In this document: piece after piece, positions 19,516-28,824 of the stretch
How the letters are laid out: each line of letters opens with the position of its first letter
Numbering within the stretch: the stretch's first letter is position 1
Assembly (NCBI RefSeq): GCF_000027005.1
Contig: NC_012964.1
Span: 1,488,001-1,552,000, forward strand
Length of the DNA: 64,000 nucleotides
Direction: 5' to 3'
From: Komagataella phaffii GS115
Lineage: Eukaryota > Ascomycota > Pichiomycetes > Pichiales > Pichiaceae
The notes under the pieces: model-generated
What the model saw: only the letters and a program-made list of their open reading frames with translations
What the model was told of the DNA's origin: nothing
Databases searched by the model: none
Made by a program: the position numbers and the translations under genes

Positions 19516-20892
19516 ATGGATTCAATTGTTATAACTGACGAATTTTCAAAATTGCTTTACCAGTATCTGTGGAGTCCAACTTCTATTTCTTTCGGTAGTT
19601 TGATGGCACGTTTGAAACTAATGCCCTCTCAATCTGAAAATTGGCTTTATATTCAATGTGACGGAAAATACATCATCAAGTATCCTAGGAACGGAATAAT
19701 AGTATGGTTGGTTTGCCTGGAACATGATCCATTTGTATATGCCCTGTTTGTGGATACATTTGTCAAGGTACTCGAAGAATATATTGGCAAACCAACAGCC
19801 GCTACAATCAAATCTCATTCGGATACCATATCTCTGTTGCTACTTGATATGGCTGATGGAGGCTTTCCCTTCATAATTGATGATAATCAGATCAAAGATT
19901 TGATGCCAAATAAATCTATTATGGATAAAATTTTATCTTCTACAAAACAACTCACGAAGACAGCGAATAACTCATTGAATAGAAATGTTGCATTTAATAC
20001 CTTTGCTAATCAGCCTTCTATGTGGTCCAGATCCAACTATTCAATTCCCTGGAGAAGAAGCAAAGTTTACCATACTAACAACGAAATACTTATTGACATT
20101 GTTGAGGAATTAAGCATGATTACATTGGCACACAATGGCACTAAAGATGACTCAAATTCTTCCGCATTTTACAGTTCTGCCGTTCGACATTCAAAGAGGA
20201 TGCCCTTAGTGTCTAAGATCACCGGTAAAATTTTAGTAAACTCACATCTAAGCGGAATTCCTCACATAAATCTAAGGCTGAACTTGAAGCATAATCAGCT
20301 AAGCTGTCCTTCCTTTCATCGAGCAGTAGATATACCAAGATGGAACTCATCGTCCGGTTTAATATCATTTGTTCCTCCAGATGGAGTTTCAACACTGGTA
20401 TCCTATGTTACTGATCTTGATAGACACCAGGATTTTGTAGACGTGCAGTACGGTTTTTTTCAAGGGAAACGGTCGAACGAGTTTGAAATACGGCTAACAA
20501 CTCTCAGCTCATCCAGGGTTAATACTATAGAGAATCTGAAACTGGAGATTCACCTTCCAAGAGAACGCGAATATTCGGTGAAGGTTCTACGGTGCACTCA
20601 TGGAGACTTGCAACTGTCACGTAAGAATCGATATTATGAGTGGATTTTTGCCAAAGAGGTTCCAACTGGTATAACAGCTACATTCAGAGGGTCTTTGGTC
20701 GATGGTTCGGATCCAGTCGTAGACAAGCTTCGACCTAGTTATTTGCAACTGTCGTATGAGAATAAGCATTCTCTTTTGACCGGCTTAGAAGTACGGTCGA
20801 TAGAAATCGAAAAAATTGAGGGGCTCAGCAATCAGGTAAAGCCTTACAAAGGAGCTAAATACATATCCCGAGTCACTCATTTGATACGATGA
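19516..20892 (+). CDS. APM3: AP-3 adaptor complex medium (mu) subunit
   Basis: The mu subunit of AP-3 sorts cargo such as alkaline phosphatase from Golgi to vacuole, bypassing the endosome. The 458-residue protein has an N-terminal longin-like part (1-150), a linker, and a mu-homology domain from about 185 to the end. That domain is recognised by PWRRSKVYHTNNEILIDIVEEL, GKILVNSHLSGIPHINLRLN and SFHRAVDIPRW, followed by LISFVPPDG. The order and motifs are those of AP-3 mu (S. cerevisiae Apm3, 483 aa) rather than AP-1 or AP-2 mu. Start at ATG 19516. Confidence 0.92.
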   Translation: MDSIVITDEFSKLLYQYLWSPTSISFGSLMARLKLMPSQSENWLYIQCDGKYIIKYPRNGIIVWLVCLEHDPFVYALFVDTFVKVLEEYIGKPTAATIKSHSDTISLLLLDMADGGFPFIIDDNQIKDLMPNKSIMDKILSSTKQLTKTANNSLNRNVAFNTFANQPSMWSRSNYSIPWRRSKVYHTNNEILIDIVEELSMITLAHNGTKDDSNSSAFYSSAVRHSKRMPLVSKITGKILVNSHLSGIPHINLRLNLKHNQLSCPSFHRAVDIPRWNSSSGLISFVPPDGVSTLVSYVTDLDRHQDFVDVQYGFFQGKRSNEFEIRLTTLSSSRVNTIENLKLEIHLPREREYSVKVLRCTHGDLQLSRKNRYYEWIFAKEVPTGITATFRGSLVDGSDPVVDKLRPSYLQLSYENKHSLLTGLEVRSIEIEKIEGLSNQVKPYKGAKYISRVTHLIR

Positions 20893-21744
20893 AATCCATT
20901 TTCCAGTCAATCATACCCAGATAAGTTAAACGTACATGAATCAACTTCGGGAAATTCCAGTGAAAGCTTACATCCATTTGGTATCTTTCAACCTAAGTCT
21001 TGGAACCATTTACAGGCGGTTCAATAGTGATATCTCAAAGAGTTCTTCCAATAATAAGACTTCATTGCGATTTTTTCGCTCACGCAGAACGGAGCTACTA
21101 GGGCGGACTTTGATCCTTTTGATACCAATGTTGTTAGGAGCTATAAATCATTAATAAAGTCTTTTTAAAGATGCTTTCTTACACAGGTTCTAATTTGATT
21201 GCATCTCGCGTTCTAGCTTCCATGATACAATGCTGTTCCTATTTGTAAGTACGTCCATTCAAAGAACAGTGAGGCTCCAGGTGCATGAATGAATCTTACT
21301 GATCAACCTGATGACATGTTCGATTACGCACAGAAAATTTTTTGCCACAATTTCACATGGACTTTTTTACTTGTTGATGGCCTTATTTTTTGTCTGGTAA
21401 CGATTCTTTCGACATCTCCAAATGGCTTAATAGGGTGTCCTCGTATTGTATCTAAAGAAACTTTTTCCACTCTTATTCCCAACAAAACTAGTGGCTGGAC
21501 CAACATTTAAGTTTTTACATCAAAGTCTTTCATTACGATCAAATATTATCATCTATCACAATAATTACCAAGCAGTTGTCAAGCTCCGCGTAATGTAATA
21601 AATAATCTTAGTTCTGTAAGCATGAAAGACTGAAAAATCTGATTCGCGCGCACAAGTTGAAATCCCGTTCGAAGCTAAGCCAGCTTGGGAAATTGTGTAC
21701 GAAAACATTAGACTGCTAAAACTAAAACGATTTGGGCTATTAAG
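20893..21744. other. Intergenic region with two small doubtful ORFs
   Basis: These 852 bp separate APM3 and VPS17. Two ATG-started frames are present: 20936-21154 (72 codons, with a hydrophobic C-terminus RTLILLIPMLLGAI that could be a tail anchor) and 21289-21510 (73 codons). Neither resembles a known protein, and the length is within chance for this composition. They are recorded here, not called as genes. Confidence 0.35.
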
Positions 21745-23419
21745 ATGAGCACTACCGTCCCATATGATCCAGAAGATTTTGACAATAATCCATTTAGCGA
21801 GCAGGTCATAAAGACTGTAGATGCAGGAAAGCAGCCTAAGTATGCAAACCCCCAAGGGGGGCAAGGGCATTCGTCAGTCACCGCTCCACTTCGACTACCT
21901 ACTGACTCCAACCAAGAGCCTAGCTATCACATCACTACCAACGTAGAAAACGAGTTGGTTATGCCAACAGAAACTGAGATTCGTCGGTTTATTCCTGAAA
22001 GGTTCAACCAGAATCGTAGAAGTATCTGCCTTGTGATAACAGATATAGAGAAGAACGGCACTGATTCATCTGCCTTTAAAAATCCGGTAATAAAATTTGA
22101 TGCCTTTATAAAAGGACTCAATGGATTTACGAAAAAACTCATACAAGGATATTCGAAGGACCTACAAGGAACTAGAGAGTTTTGCCAAGTACCTGAATAT
22201 CAACAATATTGAAGTGTTTGTTCCCGGATTACCTAGCATACCAACTCTTTATAATATGGGAAGCCCTGAATTCAAATCATCCGTTTCTAAGTTATTGCAA
22301 GAGTGGATGGATAGAATCACCAAGAATCCCATCCTGATAAAAGATCATGATTTCGTACTGTTCTTGGAGACCAACGACTTCTCTTACTCACCAACCAAGA
22401 CAATGAGTCAAAGTATCGTTGCCACTGGGTTGAGAAGGAAAACTCTCAAGCAATTAGCACCACCTTTTGATGCATGTCGAAGACTAGCTGAGTTCAGGCC
22501 TTTAGTCAAATCTTTGTATATCGTATCACAAAAACTTGTGTCCCTCTTGGAAAGAATAGGGAAGTTGGATAAGAACATGAACGGCTTGTACTCAATCTTC
22601 TATAGGCAGCTACGTGAACTATCAATGGTCGAAGTGGAAGAAGACATGCCAAGACTATGGACAAAATTAGAAAAAGTCATGCAACTTTTCAATGAGTTAG
22701 ACTTGATGAAACGTCTTAGTTACAACTCTGCATTGAATGAATGCCTACTCCTTGTTATTCGTGACTCATTTACTATCAAAGAGTCGCTGACAAATAGGCA
22801 TTTGTTGATGAGGGAACTTTCTCAGGCGAAGGATTCTGCAAGGAAAAAATTTGAGCAGGTGCAAAAGTTGAAGTCCAAGCCAATCATTGACACTTTGAAA
22901 GCGGACGAAGCGTCACAATCATTGGAGGCTGTTGTTGCTCTTGAAAAGGAACTAGAATTCAAGGTGGATCGCTTGACTTACAACATGTTAATTGAGTCTG
23001 AAGAATACCTTAATTACTTCACAGAAACCGTAAGAGCATTGTTTCGAACACTAGCATATCAGCAAATCCAGTTTGAACGTAAGAAACTTGCACTATTAGC
23101 TAATGCCAAACTAATCGACGTTTCTCATTCATTGCATAGGCTGGGCAGAGAATCCTTGCCTTTGAGAAAAGATCCTAATCGAATAGAGGCTTGGTCTGGT
23201 GGGTCTTCCTCTAGAAATTCCACAGCTGATGCTTCTTTTGAACGCGATATGCAAGAATATGAAACTTATCTTGATAATGATTTTGATACTGTGCTCCCGG
23301 TGCTGAATCCTTCAGCGCAGTCTTCAAAGAAAAAAGTTAGCACCCAGTCTGCAGGTAACAATCTCACTGAGTTTAATGCGAAGAATGCTGCTAATCTGCT
23401 CGGTGGCACGACATTTTGA
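21745..23419 (+). CDS. VPS17: Retromer sorting nexin Vps17, interrupted by a frameshift
   Basis: Vps17 pairs with Vps5 as the PX-BAR part of retromer, which retrieves Vps10 from endosome to Golgi. The first frame (21745-22212) starts MSTTVPYDPEDFDNNPF, closely like S. cerevisiae Vps17, and covers the first half of the PX domain (ICLVITDIEKN ... IKFDAFIKG). The second frame carries on with the rest of the PX domain (SYKDIRRTYKELESFAKYL, FVPGLPS) and the BAR coiled-coil region to 23419. The frames cross at about 22125-22140, where removing one base restores a single 557-residue protein (Vps17 is 551). An A6 run at 22132-22137 is the likeliest site. A 28-nt pseudo-intron nearby would delete conserved residues and is too short. 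It is either a sequence error or a real lesion. Confidence 0.88.
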
Positions 23420-24195
23420 AGTCTTTGGTTGAATTCTTGAAGAACTACTGAGATAGATGGCACATTGTACTTTCTCAACTCTTAGCATTAATAAACTTAC
23501 CCCCAGTGCTGAATGTTGCAATATAGGCGATTGAACTGAAACAAAAAAAAAGCAACTAACCTATCATAAAAAGGACCTTTTTTGCGCTTTAGGTTTCTAA
23601 CTGATAATTCATTACAAGAATATTAAATTTTGAACACTAATGAACCAAGGGAACGTGAAGCTTTTTTTCGGATTTATCTAATGAGAACTTAAATAATAGG
23701 ACCCATGTCTTTGGAAGTTTATTCTACGCTTGTGCTACTATTCAGGTGACACTATTATTCCGACTCAACTATATCATCAGCCTTAGTTACTGATCTCAAG
23801 AGTCCTCTGGAGAAAATTGCCATTTCATCTTTTTTGGGTATCTACTAGTGAAAGTGCTTTTTCTTCAGAACAATCGAGAGTTGGATATAAACTCTCGATT
23901 GTGTTTAGAAACTATTAGGCATGCTTAGAATTAAACTCTTAGATGTATCGTTGATAAGGTACAACAAGATACCAGAGGACGAATCCTGCTGACCATGGTG
24001 GAGTGCACTGAAAGCTCCAAACGCCTAAAGATACATACACTTCTCATGCTACCAGGAAAGTGATAACTCGTATAAACTTAATTATTTGTGCTATTTGACT
24101 AATGAATTCTTAAAGACGTAGCCAAGTTCATAGTGGCCACTTGTTCTTTCGTAGTTTTCTCACAGGATGCTTCTGGATAATGCATCCGCCAAGTA
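23420..24195. other. Intergenic region between VPS17 and SLO1-like gene
   Basis: This 776-bp gap lies between co-directional genes. The one clear structure is the 13-bp-stem hairpin at 23870-23902, listed separately. No gene was recognised. Confidence 0.4.
23870..23902. repeat. Perfect 13-bp inverted repeat with 7-nt loop
   Basis: ACAATCGAGAGTT at 23870-23882 is followed after GGATATA by its exact reverse complement at 23890-23902. In RNA this would form a very stable hairpin. It lies about 450 bp past VPS17 and 300 bp before the next gene, so it could be a transcript-end structure or part of a small RNA. It has no T-rich tail. Confidence 0.7.
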
Positions 24196-24501
24196 ATGTT
24201 GGGAAGTTCATCATTTCTTGAAGATCTTTATGTTGACATCTTTTTAACACCCTTCAAAGTTGAAATGGAGCGTAACAATTTGAACCCTTCAGGGGAACCA
24301 ACAGATAGACCAGTTCATAATAGCTTCCCGGACTCATTGATTAAAAATATTTTATGCGAACGAGCCCAAGTTAAGGCCTTTCTCAATTCAGTCCATCAAT
24401 TAAAACAAAACTGTACAAACTTAAAACATGAGAACAGTTCTCTGGGCCTTTTTGCTGAGTCTTATCTTACATCTGCTGGGGAATTCAAACGAAAGCTCTG
24501 A
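24196..24501 (+). CDS. SLO1: Short coiled-coil protein, SCOCO/Slo1-like
   Basis: This is a small protein of 101 residues from ATG 24196, or 78 residues from the second ATG at 24265 (MERNNLNPSG). The second start gives a length nearer S. cerevisiae Slo1 (85 aa). The C-terminal half is a predicted coiled coil, NLKHENSSLGLFAESYLTSAGEF. It matches the conserved end of human SCOC (LK-x-EN-x2-LG-x3-E-x4-SA-x2-F pattern). SCOCO proteins bind Arl1/Arl3-type small GTPases at the Golgi. The assignment rests on that pattern only. Confidence 0.6.
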   Translation: MLGSSSFLEDLYVDIFLTPFKVEMERNNLNPSGEPTDRPVHNSFPDSLIKNILCERAQVKAFLNSVHQLKQNCTNLKHENSSLGLFAESYLTSAGEFKRKL

Positions 24502-24697
24502 AGGCTTCAGTTTCAATTAGATTCACTATTTTTTTAATCTACAATACATTTACTTCGCTAGCATGAGAAAGAAATGCTATACTTTCCGGGGGGAGGGGGG
24601 CTCAATGCGGCGTAATAGTGAATACTATCACAGAAAGAAACACAAATGCATTATGTGAATTAGTGTTAATAGCTTACTGGTGCTAAATAATCTAAGT

Positions 24698-25351
24698 ATG
24701 GGAAACATTCAAGACGAGAATTCCAAGGATGGAAGACTAATGTTGCCCACCCATGATTCTTATTATGACTACAACTTTGATAGTTTAAAAACTCCAGGAT
24801 CCGTTGGATTCATAGGAAGAAAGGCTTCAAAGAGGAATTCAGTAATGAAGAGAAGGGACTTGAATTTAAAGAGGGTCAAGGATGTAAGTCATTCAGTACG
24901 AACAGAGTTTAATACTAGTTTGGATACTGGGAGCTCTAAAAGTTCACTGGAAGCTAGCGCCAAACACACTGGAAGTGAATTACCTAAGACAGGCAAACAA
25001 CAATATATCTTGGTCAGTCATGAAAGTCAAGGGGGCCCTTTGGCTCCTCTGGATTCGTTTCTAAATCTAGATGTGTTACAGTGTGATAAATATACTCAGG
25101 CAAGTCCATTGCATAACATGCTTGAAATCCCTTGCGATCCCATAGGGTCCTCCAATGAACGTATGTTACTTTCTATGTTGGATCAGGAGTGCCATATCCT
25201 TAGAAGTACTGTACCCAATGGTTTAACGCAACGATGGAATGATAAGATTTATTCGGGTCTGAGGTTTCTTTATTTTTCTTTACCCAGAATTTCCTTACTT
25301 CAAGGTGAGGAATGCAGTTTACTGAAATCGTTAATTGGTTGTAGGGAATGA
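24698..25351 (+). CDS. Unrecognised 217-residue protein
   Basis: No family is recognised. From ATG 24698 (upstream frame extends only to GTG) the product is 217 residues. The N-terminal 110 are hydrophilic and basic, with a cluster RKASKRNSVMKRRDLNLKRV (about 44-63) that could be a nuclear localisation signal and basophilic kinase target. The C-terminal 80 residues look folded, with leucine-rich helices (NERMLLSMLDQECHIL, IYSGLRFLYFSLPRISLL). No signal peptide or membrane segment is evident. It follows the SLO1-like gene by about 200 bp and is convergent with ARP10. Codon use looks like its neighbours. It may be a fast-evolving regulatory protein, but no function is claimed. Confidence 0.7.
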   Translation: MGNIQDENSKDGRLMLPTHDSYYDYNFDSLKTPGSVGFIGRKASKRNSVMKRRDLNLKRVKDVSHSVRTEFNTSLDTGSSKSSLEASAKHTGSELPKTGKQQYILVSHESQGGPLAPLDSFLNLDVLQCDKYTQASPLHNMLEIPCDPIGSSNERMLLSMLDQECHILRSTVPNGLTQRWNDKIYSGLRFLYFSLPRISLLQGEECSLLKSLIGCRE

Positions 25352-25368
25352 GCTTCTACGAAAACTGG

Positions 25369-25386
25369 TTCGAAGCAAGCTTCGAA
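25369..25386. terminator. Palindromic hairpin between convergent genes
   Basis: TTCGAAGC at 25369-25376 and its exact reverse complement GCTTCGAA at 25379-25386 are separated by AA. The element lies in the 56-bp gap between two convergent stop codons and could serve 3'-end formation for both strands. The role is inferred from position. Confidence 0.4.
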
Positions 25387-25407
25387 TACAACGGATCAGG
25401 CCGAAAC

Positions 25408-26466
25408 TCAGGATAAAAAATAATCAGCATATAAGCTAGTGCATTGCCACACATCCAAAGGGCTAAATATCTTGGTACCTATGGAACCGACCTCCTCCTG
25501 TAAGATTTCTCTGAAATGTGGTACCAAGAACTTATTAGTCACTAAAATCTTGTTCTGTAATTCTTTTCGAATATCAATTGGCAGTTCTTGTACGAGTTCC
25601 ATCAGTAATTTGGAAACTGACTGTTCTTCGTCGTCCAATGGATGTTCATTGTCTTCTGGGGGGAAGAAAATTCCTTTGACTTCCTCAGCTGAGGCCGAAT
25701 AAGCAGCATACTTTTCCAACTCATAAAAAACTGAATCAAAATCATTAACATCTATCGTACGACTTCCGCTATAATGTAAGATTTTATAACCCCTGTTTGT
25801 AGCTTTGACTGAACTATTGAGAACTCTGAGATCATACACAGGGATTATGTATACTCCTTCCCAGCTAACATCAACTATTATAGCATTTCGGATACCAGAC
25901 CCAAAACAATACAATAAACTCTCGGGTATGTATTGAATAGATTTGAACCTTAAGTCTAACAAAACTTTCTGCAAAATCTGCTTTAGATGGGAGGGGAAAA
26001 AAAAGGGCTCAGGGATAATTACACCATAATCATAAGAGTCCATAATAATTTGGTTCTTGTAGACATCAAACAAAATTCTTTCAAGTTTAGACGTTGTTTT
26101 GCATAACAGCGAACTAGCCCCCAAAAGATAATGCTGGAAAGTGTAACTGCTTTTGTCATAGGTCCAAAGGATGTGTTGATTGAATAGATCGTACTTTTCC
26201 AAGTCTTTGAAAAGTTGGTTTTTCAAAAGATATTTAAACGTCTCCAGGCTAGTCATGTAACTGCTATCAAGACAGTTCCATTTTTTGTCATTTATGTAAC
26301 CTTGGAACTCACAGTATTGTACCCCAGATCTTCCAGCTCTAATACGAAGATGATCCAATTGCAATATAAAAAAGTTTTCGGATCTAGTTGACCTGTCTTT
26401 ATAATTGAATCCTTCCTTTTCCTCATCTAGCATCCTCGTCTCTGTTTGTTTTGCTGTACATCTCAT
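25408..26466 (-). CDS. ARP10: Divergent actin-related protein, dynactin Arp10/Arp11 type
   Basis: This 352-residue protein has a weak actin fold. The clearest match is NAIIVDVSWEGVYIIPVYD at about residues 190-208, the second phosphate-loop region of actins with the ATP-binding glycines largely lost. An N-terminal beta-strand segment resembles the LDNGS region, and the C-terminus pairs a helix SVSKLLMELVQELPIDIRKEL with a W....SLYADYF ending. Such degeneration and length fit the pointed-end dynactin subunit Arp10 (Arp11 in filamentous fungi), which works with Arp1 and dynein in spindle positioning. S. cerevisiae Arp10 is 284 aa. A nuclear Arp (Arp7 or Arp9) is less likely, as these are longer. 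Confidence 0.65.
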   Translation of the reverse strand: MRCTAKQTETRMLDEEKEGFNYKDRSTRSENFFILQLDHLRIRAGRSGVQYCEFQGYINDKKWNCLDSSYMTSLETFKYLLKNQLFKDLEKYDLFNQHILWTYDKSSYTFQHYLLGASSLLCKTTSKLERILFDVYKNQIIMDSYDYGVIIPEPFFFPSHLKQILQKVLLDLRFKSIQYIPESLLYCFGSGIRNAIIVDVSWEGVYIIPVYDLRVLNSSVKATNRGYKILHYSGSRTIDVNDFDSVFYELEKYAAYSASAEEVKGIFFPPEDNEHPLDDEEQSVSKLLMELVQELPIDIRKELQNKILVTNKFLVPHFREILQEEVGSIGTKIFSPLDVWQCTSLYADYFLS

Positions 26467-26850
26467 TACAATTTAAGGAATCTTCGCCTCAAGAGTGTTA
26501 ACAACGCGATTCACAAACTCCTTAAGTAAATGCGCTTCAAACTCTTATTGGATCTGATGATCACATGATCGCAATAAAATAGATAGCAATTGTAATCAAC
26601 ACTCACAATTAAGTTTCAATCAAGCGAACGTTTGGGAAAGCTTACGTTCATGAAGAAGCCTCCTTGCGAAAGATCGCATAGCTCAAGATCCTAAAACACT
26701 TGCCAATTTCTAGATTTTGGCGGCGTTAAATTGAATAGAGTGAAAGGTTACTGCTATTTAAGAACCAGGTTGGCCCACCTCGCGGCTTTAATTTGAACAG
26801 AGGTAGTTCTGACGTTTCTCACTATTGAAGATTAAAAACAAGTTTACAAC
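26467..26850. other. Divergent promoter region ARP10 / TMS1
   Basis: These 384 bp lie between two divergent start codons. No particular site was recognised. Confidence 0.4.
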
Positions 26851-28350
26851 ATGGGAGCAGTGCTATCGTTGCCGCTCGCTTCATTATCACTCATTGGAAG
26901 TTGGATTTCGTCCTTTATTGGTGCGGGATTGGTCTCAGGGTGTCTTTCTGCAAACAATCCGCTCTCAAAAACATTCAAGTCCTCTGTGGCAACAAGAGTA
27001 ATGTATGGCTTCTTGTTCTTCATTAACAGTGTAATGTCTTGGGTCTCCTTGTCCAACACCATAACAGAATGGTTGGAACGAGCCAGTTGGGGATTTTTAC
27101 GTTTTGGCAATGCATATTGTAGAGAGAATCACTGTATTGGCTTCACTAACGTTCATAGAGTAAGCCTTAGCCTGGGGATAATGCATCTAATCTTAGCGGG
27201 CCTAGTGCTAGGTGTTCAATCTACCAGTGACAAACGAGCTGTTATCCAAAATGGTTATTGGCGCACCAAGATATTCGTCTCATCACTGCTTTTGATTCTA
27301 AGCTTCATGATTCCCGACACTTTTTTTGTGTTCTGGGGAAACTATATCTCGATTATATTTTCAACTATTTTCATTGGAATCGGTTTGATTTTGCTGGTTG
27401 ATTTTGCTCACGAATGGGCCGAAACCTGTATTGAAAGAATAGAGGAAGGGGAAATTTATCTTGACGACGATGACACTGGTCTGTTCACAAGCAGCAAATT
27501 TTGGAGGTTGATACTGGTAGGTGGCACGCTGACGATGTACATTCTATCTGTAGGTCTTTTTGTGTTTATGTACCTTTTCTTCGCTCAGGATGGCTGCATA
27601 TTCAATACCGTTGCGATTTCTCTCACATTCGGATTTAGTGTGTTGGTGACCTTTCTGTCGGTGTCTCCCATTGTCCAGGAATATAATACTAATGCTGGCC
27701 TCGCACAATCCTCTATGTGCTGCTTATATTGTGCCTATTTGACATTTAGTGCATGCCTTAGCGAACCAGATGACAAAGGTTGCAACCCTTTGATACGAAG
27801 CAGAGGTACTAGAAATCTCAGTATTATTTTTGGGTCCTTTTTCACTTTCATTGCAGTTGCCTATACGACAACTCGTGCTGCTGGAAATTCGGCGTTCTCT
27901 CATTCACAATCTTCTTATGGGGATTCACATTTTGATTCGGTGTCAGATATATTCACAGCACATCCACCTGGAAGAAGAAATGAATTACGAGCTCAAGCAA
28001 TCAGGCAAGCTGTAGAAGAAGGCTCCCTTCCTGAAAGCGCTCTAAACGATCCCATCTACTACCAATACGATGAAAATGATACAGAAGATCTCGGCGAGGA
28101 GAAACATTTTACAAAGTACAACTATTTCTTATTCCATATCATATTCTTCTTGGCCACACAGTATGTTGCGGCACTTTTGACCATAAATCTTGGTATTGAC
28201 ATTGATGACAATGATGGCGGATTTATTCCTGTCGGTCGTACCTATTTCAACACATGGGTAAAGGTTATTAGTACATGGTGCTGTTTTGCTTTGTATGGCT
28301 GGAGCTTGCTCGCTCCAGTACTTTTCCCGGACAGATTTTACATCATGTGA
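26851..28350 (+). CDS. TMS1: Serinc-family multispanning membrane protein Tms1
   Basis: This 499-residue polytopic protein starts MGAVLSLPLASLSLIGSW and has roughly ten to eleven hydrophobic segments spread over its whole length, the Serinc/TMS plan. Family marks are the early conserved Cys/Ser-rich first helix, CCLYCAYLTFSACLSEPDD near 290-310, and the C-terminal pair around WVKVISTWCCFALYGWSLLAPVLFPDRF. S. cerevisiae Tms1 is 473 residues and lies in vacuolar and secretory membranes. Animal relatives are phospholipid scramblases or serine-incorporation factors. The exact yeast function is unclear. Start is ATG 26851. Confidence 0.93.
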   Translation: MGAVLSLPLASLSLIGSWISSFIGAGLVSGCLSANNPLSKTFKSSVATRVMYGFLFFINSVMSWVSLSNTITEWLERASWGFLRFGNAYCRENHCIGFTNVHRVSLSLGIMHLILAGLVLGVQSTSDKRAVIQNGYWRTKIFVSSLLLILSFMIPDTFFVFWGNYISIIFSTIFIGIGLILLVDFAHEWAETCIERIEEGEIYLDDDDTGLFTSSKFWRLILVGGTLTMYILSVGLFVFMYLFFAQDGCIFNTVAISLTFGFSVLVTFLSVSPIVQEYNTNAGLAQSSMCCLYCAYLTFSACLSEPDDKGCNPLIRSRGTRNLSIIFGSFFTFIAVAYTTTRAAGNSAFSHSQSSYGDSHFDSVSDIFTAHPPGRRNELRAQAIRQAVEEGSLPESALNDPIYYQYDENDTEDLGEEKHFTKYNYFLFHIIFFLATQYVAALLTINLGIDIDDNDGGFIPVGRTYFNTWVKVISTWCCFALYGWSLLAPVLFPDRFYIM

Positions 28351-28824
28351 AACTATCAACATTTCTATTTCCTTTCTATGGACATATGTAGGTCAGAAAA
28401 ACAGTCTATTGCCCTAAACTTTCTTCATTATATGCTGTTTGACATTTGTTTCTATATAATTTTATTTATGAAAGCTAATCGCATGATCACGCATTTTAGG
28501 CTGCTAATCCCAGGGTTTATGATTGTCACAAGCCAAGTCATGGCCATGTCTCACATTCCTGATCACTTTTGCAAGTCCCAACTTGCTTGAAAATCGAGCA
28601 CAGTTGGTACTTTCGAGCAGAATCGTTGGATACACTGTGACTGATGTGGAAAACCGCTTCATACTATCTAACACAGTTAGAGGGATACGCCACAAGAAGT
28701 TTCACTTCATACAAGGAATATCACATTTAATATATTGTTTTCCGCCAGTATTATATAAGAGGAACTTTCAAACAAGGAATCAAAATTGAAAAAGAGAATT
28801 TGCATTTGGACAATTGACCGTTTA
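28351..28824. other. Intergenic region between TMS1 and TGL2
   Basis: This 474-bp gap lies between co-directional genes and should hold the TGL2 promoter. A TATA-like TTATATAAG lies near 28751-28759, about 70 bp before the TGL2 ATG. No gene was recognised. Confidence 0.4.

Noticed and set aside
21289..21510. ATG-started 73-codon frame before VPS17
   Set aside because: Length is within chance, there is no recognisable family, and it overlaps minus-strand frames of similar quality.
22087..22114. GTAATAAAA...AAAAG as a 28-nt intron explaining the VPS17 frame change
   Set aside because: It is far too short for yeast splicing and would remove conserved PX-domain residues (IKFDAFIKG).
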